A stretch of DNA of 38,685 nucleotides from an uncultured Pelagibacteraceae bacterium. Its GTDB lineage: Bacteria > Pseudomonadota > Alphaproteobacteria > Pelagibacterales > Pelagibacteraceae. Positions 32,613 through 38,685 of the stretch are shown here, in pieces. Position 1 is the stretch's first letter. Every line of letters starts with the position of its first letter. Location of the stretch: positions 1 through 38,685 of the forward strand of contig CACHWO010000004.1 of NCBI GenBank assembly GCA_902583685.1, given 5' to 3'. Both the position numbers and the translations under genes were made by a program. A model generated the notes under the pieces. That model saw nothing but the letters and a program-made list of their open reading frames with translations, searched no databases and was not told where the DNA came from.

Positions 32613-33887
32613 ATGAAAAATATTAATATTTTAAAACCTAATAAAGATAACTTTAGAACATACTTATTTATTGGAATAACACTTGTATTTTTAGGTGTTT
32701 TTGATGTTTTTTTAAGAAGTTTTTTTATGGTAAATTTTCTATCTTTCTTACCTAATTTATTAAATTTTTTACTGCCCTTTATTTTAGGTTTAGTAGGATT
32801 ACAAATGATTAGATTAGAATATTCAGGTGTTAAGTTGGTAGACACAGTTAATAAAAATATAAATAACAATATATTTAATGCAGGATTAACATTGTTTATA
32901 ATATTCATAACAATATTGGCACTCCCACCTTCACTTAATTGGATGATATTTGATGCCAATATTTCAGGCGACACAAAAGAGGCTTGCGTGGCGGTTGAAG
33001 GGGCCTGTTGGACATATATTAAGGTATGGTTAAGAAGATTTATGTATGGAATGTATCCAAACGAGTTTCATTGGAGAATTAATACAGCTTTTATTATTTT
33101 AATTTCATTTGCTTTTGTGGGCTTTTTTGCAAAGGGAAAATTTAAAAATTATTTAACATTTTATTATGCAATAATTTACCCAATCATAGCTTTTTTAATA
33201 ATATATTTTCTGATTTCAGGAGGATCCTTTGGTTTGGAATGGGTTGAAACCAATGCTTGGGGAGGTTTATCATTAACATTTATAGTTTCTTTTTTTGGTC
33301 TAATTTTTTGTTTTCCGCTCGGTATGATATTTGCTTTAGGTCGTAGGTCTGAATTACCCGTCATAAGATATATCTCAATTGGTTATATTGAGTTTTGGAG
33401 AGGCGTTCCATTAATAACGGTTTTATTTATGTCTTCCGTGATGTTTCCAATGTTTTTACCTGCTGATACATTTGTTGATAAATTAGTTAGAGTGGTTGCA
33501 GCGATAGTTTTATTTGAGGCAGCATATGTAGCTGAAGTAATTCGTGGTGGTTTACAAGCACTTCCAAGAGGTCAATATGATGCTGCTAAATCTTTAGGGA
33601 TGGGATACTGGAAAATGCAAACTTTTGTAATTTTACCTCAGGCTTTAAAATTAGTAATTCCTGGTATAGCTAATACATTTTTAGCATTAGTTAAAGATAC
33701 ACCTTTAATCTTTGTTGTAGGTTTATCAGAAGTTGTAGGAATGCTACAAATGGCAAAAACAAACCCTAAATGGCTAGGATATGCAATGGAAGGCTATATT
33801 TTTGCCGCTGTATTATTTTGGGCAATTTGTTATGCTATGAGTAGATATAGTCAATATTTAGAGTTAAAATATAAAACAGATAGGTAA
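32613..33887 (+). CDS. aapM: General L-amino acid ABC permease AapM
   Basis: A 424-residue permease, longer than AapQ as is typical. N-terminal helices (about 14-70 and 88-110) precede the family segment [27 protein letters not shown]. The core permease domain has [12 protein letters not shown] and the EAA loop [31 protein letters not shown] near 314-345. Spacing is 1 base from aapQ and 8 bases from aapP. Confidence 0.95.
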   Translation: MKNINILKPNKDNFRTYLFIGITLVFLGVFDVFLRSFFMVNFLSFLPNLLNFLLPFILGLVGLQMIRLEYSGVKLVDTVNKNINNNIFNAGLTLFIIFITILALPPSLNWMIFDANISGDTKEACVAVEGACWTYIKVWLRRFMYGMYPNEFHWRINTAFIILISFAFVGFFAKGKFKNYLTFYYAIIYPIIAFLIIYFLISGGSFGLEWVETNAWGGLSLTFIVSFFGLIFCFPLGMIFALGRRSELPVIRYISIGYIEFWRGVPLITVLFMSSVMFPMFLPADTFVDKLVRVVAAIVLFEAAYVAEVIRGGLQALPRGQYDAAKSLGMGYWKMQTFVILPQALKLVIPGIANTFLALVKDTPLIFVVGLSEVVGMLQMAKTNPKWLGYAMEGYIFAAVLFWAICYAMSRYSQYLELKYKTDR

Positions 33888-33895
33888 AATATTTT

Positions 33896-34627
33896 ATGTC
33901 AGCAATTATACAGATGAAAGACGTAAACAAATGGTTCGGGGATTTTCAGGTTTTAAAAGATATCAATCTTGAAGTTGGTGAGAAGCAAAAAATTGTTGTT
34001 TGCGGACCTTCAGGCTCAGGTAAATCAACATTAATCAGATGTATTAATAGACTTGAGGAACATCAAAAAGGGAAAATCATAGTAGATGGAAACGAATTAT
34101 CAGAGAGAACAAAGGATATTGAAAAAATTAGAGCTGAAGTTGGAATGGTTTTTCAACAATTCAATTTATTCCCACATTTATCGATTTTAGACAACTGTAC
34201 ACTAGCTCCAATATGGGTAAAAAAAACGCCAAAAAAAAAAGCTGAAGATTTTGCGATGAAACAATTAGAACAAGTTCAAATTTCTGATCAAGCTTCAAAG
34301 TTTCCCGGGCAATTATCAGGTGGTCAACAACAAAGAGCAGCTTTGGCAAGAGCGTTATGTATGGAGCCAAAAATTATGCTTTTTGATGAACCCACATCAG
34401 CACTTGATCCTGAAATGATTAAAGAAGTTTTAGATGCTATGGTTAATCTCGCAAAAGCAGGAATGACGATGATAGTAGTAACTCACGAAATGGGTTTTGC
34501 AAAAGAAGTTGCAGATGAGGTAGTTTTTATGGATGAAGGCATGATTGTAGAAAAAGCAAAAACAAATGAATTCTTTGCAAACCCAAAAAATGAAAGAACG
34601 AAGTTATTTTTAAGTCAAATTCTTTAA
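33896..34627 (+). CDS. aapP: General L-amino acid ABC ATPase AapP
   Basis: A 243-residue ATPase of the polar-amino-acid class. Walker A is GPSGSGKST (37-45), the Q loop [12 protein letters not shown], the signature [15 protein letters not shown] (140-154), Walker [14 protein letters not shown] and the H-switch VVTHEMGFA. All sites are consensus. It completes the aapJQMP operon, and a secreted DUF6134-like gene follows 16 bases later. Confidence 0.96.
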   Translation: MSAIIQMKDVNKWFGDFQVLKDINLEVGEKQKIVVCGPSGSGKSTLIRCINRLEEHQKGKIIVDGNELSERTKDIEKIRAEVGMVFQQFNLFPHLSILDNCTLAPIWVKKTPKKKAEDFAMKQLEQVQISDQASKFPGQLSGGQQQRAALARALCMEPKIMLFDEPTSALDPEMIKEVLDAMVNLAKAGMTMIVVTHEMGFAKEVADEVVFMDEGMIVEKAKTNEFFANPKNERTKLFLSQIL

Positions 34628-34643
34628 ATTTTTATAAAATTTA

Positions 34644-35327
34644 ATGGAAAGATTTTCAATCTTTATATTTTTTTGGTTAATTTTATTACCAAACAAACTA
34701 TATTCACACGTAAATCATTACAATAAAATCAAATTGTTAAAATATGATTTATTTTTGAATAATAAACTAATTGGCTTTCATAATTTTGAGTTCAATAGAA
34801 TTAACGGCAAACTTCATGTAGTTGGTTCGGGTTATTTTAAAGTTAATAAACTCGGCATAGATTTAATTAAATATAGAACAAAAAGTAAGGGAATTTATAA
34901 AGATAATATGTTAGTGGAATTTAATTCAGAAACACTGCAAAATGAAAAAAAAAAATATGTAAGAATAAAATCAGATAAAAAAAAATTATTGATTGATGGA
35001 TCATCATTTAATGGCAAAACAACATACGACTCTATAGTAAGTGATTTGTGGAATCACGAAATTGTATTAAAACAGCATCAAATTAGCTCAGTATCAGGAA
35101 GAGTTATAAACCAAGAAGTAAAATATTTGGGAAAAGATAAAATATTCATTAAAAATAAAGAATTTAATACAGTTAATTTTCATCTTTTTTCAAAAAACGA
35201 AAAACCCATGAATGAAAAAAAGATTAATTTAAAAATTTGGTACGATGAAGCATCACTAATTTGGATTAAAGCTTCTTATGAAAAATTTGGAACATGGGAG
35301 TATCGATTAAATGAAGTAAAATATTAA
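34644..35327 (+). CDS. DUF6134-like exported protein
   Basis: A 227-residue protein with a signal peptide (MERFSIFIFFWLILLPNKLYS). The mature part starts YDLFLNNKLIGFHNFEF and is predicted to be largely beta: repeated short strands, then KLGIDLIKYRTKSKGIYKDNMLVEFNSET, SDLWNHEIV, a G-containing turn and LKIWYDEASLIWIKASYE. This layout resembles DUF6134/DUF3108-type periplasmic proteins of unknown function. Placed 16 bases after aapP it may be co-transcribed, but I see no reason to tie it to transport. The family call is by pattern memory only. Confidence 0.65.
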   Translation: MERFSIFIFFWLILLPNKLYSHVNHYNKIKLLKYDLFLNNKLIGFHNFEFNRINGKLHVVGSGYFKVNKLGIDLIKYRTKSKGIYKDNMLVEFNSETLQNEKKKYVRIKSDKKKLLIDGSSFNGKTTYDSIVSDLWNHEIVLKQHQISSVSGRVINQEVKYLGKDKIFIKNKEFNTVNFHLFSKNEKPMNEKKINLKIWYDEASLIWIKASYEKFGTWEYRLNEVKY

Positions 35328-35495
35328 TTTTTTAAATAAAAAAACTCATTAAAATTGCGGATATGTCAAGAAAGTTATGTTTTTTTTTATATAAAATAAG
35401 GGTTTTTTAGACCCAAATTAAAATTACAAATATCTACATTAACTATTGCTAAAATATTTTTTTTAATGTTCAATCTTAAATTCTGAGGGAATAAA

Positions 35496-35870
35496 ATGGA
35501 AAAAAACTTTAACACGCATTTAGGTAAGAAATTAAGAATGCGTAGGTTGTCACTGGGTCTAACCCAAACAAAAGTTGCAAATGCGATTAATGTTACCTTC
35601 CAACAAATTCAAAAATACGAAAAAGGAACTAATGGTGTTAGCTCAAGTCGTTTATTACAACTCTCTGAATTTTTAAAAGTACCAGTAAATTATTTTTATG
35701 ATGATTTTAGTGAAAACAAACAAGAGGATCATCCACAAACGCAACAAAATGATCATTTAGATCTAAACTACTCTTTTTTAATAAAAATATTTGCAAAGTT
35801 ATCTTCAAATCAAAAAAGTAAGATTCTTCAAATATTAAAAAATAACGCAGATTTAAGAGAAACAGGTTAG
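35496..35870 (+). CDS. XRE-family helix-turn-helix regulator
   Basis: A 124-residue protein with an N-terminal Cro/CI-type HTH: HLGKKLRMRRLSLGLTQTKVANAINVTFQQIQKYEKGTNGVSSSRLLQLSEFLKVPVNYFYDD (about 7-68). This closely follows a well-conserved alphaproteobacterial regulator family. The C-terminal part is polar with a short helix (FAKLSSNQKSKILQILKNN). It has a good ribosome site (GAGGGA) before ATG 35496 and a 168-base upstream gap, where I see only A/T-rich sequence and a short GGGT/ACCC hairpin near 35400. Targets are unknown. It ends one base before the antisense tRNA-Asn. Confidence 0.88.
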   Translation: MEKNFNTHLGKKLRMRRLSLGLTQTKVANAINVTFQQIQKYEKGTNGVSSSRLLQLSEFLKVPVNYFYDDFSENKQEDHPQTQQNDHLDLNYSFLIKIFAKLSSNQKSKILQILKNNADLRETG

Positions 35871-35871
35871 T

Positions 35872-35947
35872 TGGCTCCTCGGGCAGGACTCGAACCTGCG
35901 ACCAATTGATTAACAGTCAACTGCTCTACCAACTGAGCTACCGAGGA
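35872..35947 (-). tRNA. tRNA-Asn (anticodon GTT)
   Basis: A 76-base cloverleaf with CCA encoded. Read on the - strand, the acceptor is TCCTCGG/CCGAGGA, the D-arm TAGCTCAGTTGGTAGAGC, the anticodon loop CTGTTAA (GTT) and the T-arm GGTTCGAGTCC. It lies 47 bases downstream of tRNA-Cys and is probably co-transcribed with it. Confidence 0.97.
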
Positions 35948-35994
35948 ATGATTAACATCTTTACAATATATAAAATTTATAACAAGTTAAAATT

Positions 35995-36068
35995 TGGAGG
36001 CCACGCCCAGAATCGAACTGGGATAAAAGGATTTGCAATCCTCTGCGTAACCATTCCGCCACGTGGCC
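35995..36068 (-). tRNA. tRNA-Cys (anticodon GCA)
   Basis: A 74-base cloverleaf with CCA encoded. On the - strand it starts GGCCACGTGGCGGAATGG. The anticodon loop is TTGCAAA (GCA), the T-arm contains AGTTCGATTCT, and the acceptor closes with CGTGGCC. Confidence 0.97.
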
Positions 36069-36091
36069 ACTAATAGATTAATAAAGGTTTA

Positions 36092-36120
36092 TATATAAAA
36101 ATAAAGCTAGAAGTTTTCAA
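36092..36120 (-). promoter_or_regulatory. Promoter of the tRNA-Cys/tRNA-Asn unit
   Basis: On the - strand, TTGAAA (36120-36115), a 17-base gap and TATATA (36097-36092) form a sigma70-type promoter whose start would fall some 15-20 bases before the tRNA-Cys 5' end. It shares the 73-base divergent gap with valS. Confidence 0.5.
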
Positions 36121-36141
36121 TTATTATTAATATTTATAACT

Positions 36142-38685
36142 ATGGCCACAGACAAATACAATCATAATAAAGTCGAAAGTAAAATATACTCTTATTGGGA
36201 AAAGAATAGGCTATTCCAGCCCAAAAAAAACAAGAAAACATTTTCTATAGTTATACCTCCACCTAATGTAACTGGTAGTCTGCACATGGGTCATGCATTA
36301 AATAATTCACTTCAAGACTTATTGGCACGTTACTATAGAATGAATAATTTCGAGACTTTGTGGCAACCTGGAACTGATCATGCAGGGATTGCTACCCAAG
36401 CATTAGTTGAAAAAAGTTTAAAATTAAAAAACATTGATAAAAATAAGATAGGTAGAGAAAAATTTATTAGAGAAGTTTGGAAATGGAAAGAAAAATATGG
36501 TGAGAAGATTATTAATCAATTAAAAAAATTAGGATGTTCATGCGATTGGTCACGAAACGCTTTTACTATGGATAAAAATTTATCAAAATCTGTGATCAAA
36601 GTATTTGTAGATCTTCATAATAAAAAACTTATTTATAAATCTATGAAACTTGTAAATTGGGATACAGTTTTAAGAACTGCAATTTCAGATTTAGAGGTTG
36701 ACCAACGGGAAGTGAATTCAAAACTATATCATATTAAATATAAAGTTGAAAACTCTTCAGAATTTATTACAATTGCTACGACTAGACCAGAAACTTTACT
36801 TGGAGATACTGCGATAGCAGTTAATCCTAATGATGAAAGATATTTTAAATTTAAAAATAAATCTGCTATTTTACCTATTGTTGGAAGAAAATTAAAAATA
36901 ATTCAGGATGAATACGCAGATCCTGACCAAGGAACAGGTGCAGTTAAAATTACACCTGCTCATGATTTTAATGATTTTGAAGTTGGTAAAAGACAAAAAT
37001 TAAAATCAATAAATATTTTAACAGAAGATGGAAAAATTAATGAAAATGCACCTAAAGAATTTATAGGTTTAGATAGGTTTGATGCCAGAAAAAAAATATT
37101 AGAAAAACTAAACCAATTACAAATTTTAGTAAAAGAGGAAAAAATTAAAAATACAGTTCCTTATGGTGATAGATCAAATTCTATAATAGAACCTTTATTG
37201 ACAGAACAATGGTTTTGTGACGCAAAAAAATTGTCAAAAGAAGCAAAAAAAATTGTAAAAAATAAAAAAATTAATTTTTTTCCCAATAATTGGTCTAAAA
37301 CATATTTTCAGTGGATGAACAATATAGAACCTTGGTGTATTTCAAGACAACTTTGGTGGGGCCATCAAATACCAGCCTGGTATGGCCCAGATAAAAAAAT
37401 ATTCGTTGCTGAAAATGAAAAAAAAGCAGAGGTTAAAGCTAAAAAATTTTATAAAAAAAAAGTAATTTTAAAAAGAGATCCTGATGTTTTGGACACATGG
37501 TTTTCATCGGGTCTCTGGCCATTTGCAACTTTAGGATGGCCAAATAAAAATTATTATTTAAAAAAATTTTATCCAACTTCAGTTTTGGTTACTGGTTTTG
37601 ATATAATTTTTTTCTGGGTAGCAAGAATGATTATGTTTGGTATGGAATTTTTAAACAAAGAGCCTTTCAGTGAAATCTATGTGCATGCTCTTGTCAGGGA
37701 TGAAAAAGGGCAAAAAATGTCAAAATCAAAAGGTAATGTGATAGATCCATTAAACCTTATTGATAAATATAGTGCCGATGCTTTAAGATTTACTCTATTA
37801 TCTATGGCATCTCCAGGACGAGATGTAAAATTATCTGAACACAGGGTTAAAGGCTACAGAAATTTTATTACAAAAATATGGAATGTTAATAATTTTTTAA
37901 ATATTAACGATTGTAATTTAAATGGGGAAATTAAACCTGGTAAGTTAAAAATAAATATAAATAAATGGATTTATTCTGAATTAATTTTTTCAAAAAACCT
38001 TATAGAAAAATATATTAAAAGCTATCGTTTTGATGAGGCATCGAGAACAATTTATAAATTTGTTTGGAATAGTTATTGTGATTGGTATTTAGAACTATGC
38101 AAAACAATACTAAATTCAAATAACAAAGATCAAATAAAAGAAATTAAAAACATATCAGGCCAAATTTTTAAGGAAATTTTGATTTTACTTCATCCATTTG
38201 TTCCCTTCATAACAGAAGAATTATGGCTTAAAAATAAATTAAAAACTAATAAAACAAAATATTTAATGCATGCTAATTGGATAAAGGACAAAAAACCTAT
38301 TTCAGATTTTGAGGTTAAAAATGTTAATGAAGTTATTGAAATAATATCAAATATAAGGTCATTTAAAAATGAATTAAATGTTAGTCCTGGATCATATATA
38401 GATGTTTCAATAGAAAGCTTAAGCAAAAATAAAAAAAAATTGTTTAAAAAAAATGAGATAATGTTAAAAAAATTAGGAAGAATAAATTCTATATTAAATG
38501 AGGATTTATCAAAACAATCAGCCAATATGCTCATTTCTGGTGAAATTCTCAAAATTTATTTTGATGGCAGCATAGATTTAGGCCTTATTAAAGAAAATTT
38601 GACAAAAAAACAAAGTAAAATAAAGCTCGATTTAGAAGTGATAAGTAAAAAATTAAACAATCCAAGCTTTATTGATCGTGCACCA
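36142..38685 (+). CDS. valS: Valyl-tRNA synthetase, 3' end beyond the window
   Basis: 848 codons are visible from ATG 36142 and the frame is still open at the right edge. ValS charges tRNA-Val and edits mischarged threonine. The class I signatures are clear: HMGH at residues 48-51 (VTGSLHMGHALN) and KMSKS at 525-529 (GQKMSKSKGNVIDP). The CP1 editing domain includes ATTRPETLLGDTAIAVNP (about 213-230), and WCISRQLWWGHQIPAWY lies near 393-409. The anticodon-binding domain starts about 610, and the last visible part enters the C-terminal coiled-coil arm (LGLIKENLTKKQSKIKLDLE). It is divergent from the tRNA pair. Confidence 0.97.
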   Translation, partial: MATDKYNHNKVESKIYSYWEKNRLFQPKKNKKTFSIVIPPPNVTGSLHMGHALNNSLQDLLARYYRMNNFETLWQPGTDHAGIATQALVEKSLKLKNIDKNKIGREKFIREVWKWKEKYGEKIINQLKKLGCSCDWSRNAFTMDKNLSKSVIKVFVDLHNKKLIYKSMKLVNWDTVLRTAISDLEVDQREVNSKLYHIKYKVENSSEFITIATTRPETLLGDTAIAVNPNDERYFKFKNKSAILPIVGRKLKIIQDEYADPDQGTGAVKITPAHDFNDFEVGKRQKLKSINILTEDGKINENAPKEFIGLDRFDARKKILEKLNQLQILVKEEKIKNTVPYGDRSNSIIEPLLTEQWFCDAKKLSKEAKKIVKNKKINFFPNNWSKTYFQWMNNIEPWCISRQLWWGHQIPAWYGPDKKIFVAENEKKAEVKAKKFYKKKVILKRDPDVLDTWFSSGLWPFATLGWPNKNYYLKKFYPTSVLVTGFDIIFFWVARMIMFGMEFLNKEPFSEIYVHALVRDEKGQKMSKSKGNVIDPLNLIDKYSADALRFTLLSMASPGRDVKLSEHRVKGYRNFITKIWNVNNFLNINDCNLNGEIKPGKLKININKWIYSELIFSKNLIEKYIKSYRFDEASRTIYKFVWNSYCDWYLELCKTILNSNNKDQIKEIKNISGQIFKEILILLHPFVPFITEELWLKNKLKTNKTKYLMHANWIKDKKPISDFEVKNVNEVIEIISNIRSFKNELNVSPGSYIDVSIESLSKNKKKLFKKNEIMLKKLGRINSILNEDLSKQSANMLISGEILKIYFDGSIDLGLIKENLTKKQSKIKLDLEVISKKLNNPSFIDRAP

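Noticed and set aside
32567-32974. 135-codon - strand frame opposite aapM
   Set aside because: It is the antisense of the AapM N-terminal helices and its composition mirrors that gene.
38190-38552. 120-codon - strand frame at the right edge
   Set aside because: It lies opposite valS, whose frame continues with clear family similarity; the antisense product is low-complexity hydrophobic sequence.

Overview
The window is a very AT-rich, tightly packed bacterial chromosome segment. Genes commonly overlap by 1-20 bases and intergenic gaps are tens of bases. Gene content is alphaproteobacterial: lipA-ratA, ntrY-ntrX-trkA, a fused ispDF, aapJQMP, and a glpVSTPQU-type glycerol transporter. With the extreme AT content, minimal spacing and dominance of periplasmic-binding-protein ABC transporters, the best fit is a streamlined marine alphaproteobacterium of the SAR11/Pelagibacter type. 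That placement is my inference from gene content and composition; I could not run a phylogeny.

Layout. (1) 1-3617: tail of an ftsB/divIC-like gene, lipA and ratA/coq10 on the + strand, facing cinA(C-terminal type), pgpA and a bifunctional ispDF on the - strand. ispDF carries a one-base frameshift at a run of nine A. (2) 3664-9591: ntrY, ntrX, trkA, trkH (two-component regulation plus potassium uptake). (3) 9595-20026: a glycerol module: a divergent gpsA, glpK, then the ABC transporter glpV-S-T-P-Q-U, then gap and a BASS-family symporter. (4) 20034-23051: zinc homeostasis, znuA divergent from znuC-znuB-zur, with two Zur-like palindromes in the divergent promoter. (5) 23183-25190: proX-proW (glycine betaine/proline type) without a ProV ATPase, then a small antisense-oriented membrane ORF. 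(6) 25270-26173: an EgtD-like methyltransferase gene whose natural start is separated from the body by a second A9 frameshift. (7) 26197-30044: Fur-box-preceded Fe(III) transporter fbpABC. (8) 30067-36068: tRNA-Arg, general L-amino-acid transporter aapJQMP, a DUF6134-like secreted protein, an XRE regulator, then tRNA-Asn and tRNA-Cys on the - strand. (9) 36142-end: valS, cut by the window edge.

How it works together: about half of the window is high-affinity uptake (glycerol, Zn, betaine/proline-type solutes, Fe, amino acids, K+), with the matching regulators or operator sites close by (zur and Zur boxes, Fur box, ntrYX). The glycerol block encodes uptake, phosphorylation, oxidation to DHAP by an NAD(P)-type dehydrogenase, and entry to lower glycolysis via GAPDH. 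Three of the four operonic binding-protein genes are followed by an intercistronic hairpin, which probably raises their expression over the membrane subunits.

Most worth a second look: the asymmetric GlpS/GlpT ATPase pair with complementary lesions in their ATP sites; two A9 frameshifts that each restore a full protein if one A is removed or skipped; overlapping, mutually exclusive hairpins in the aapJ leader; the double Zur box; NtrX lacking the sigma54 GAFTGA loop; and proXW without proV.
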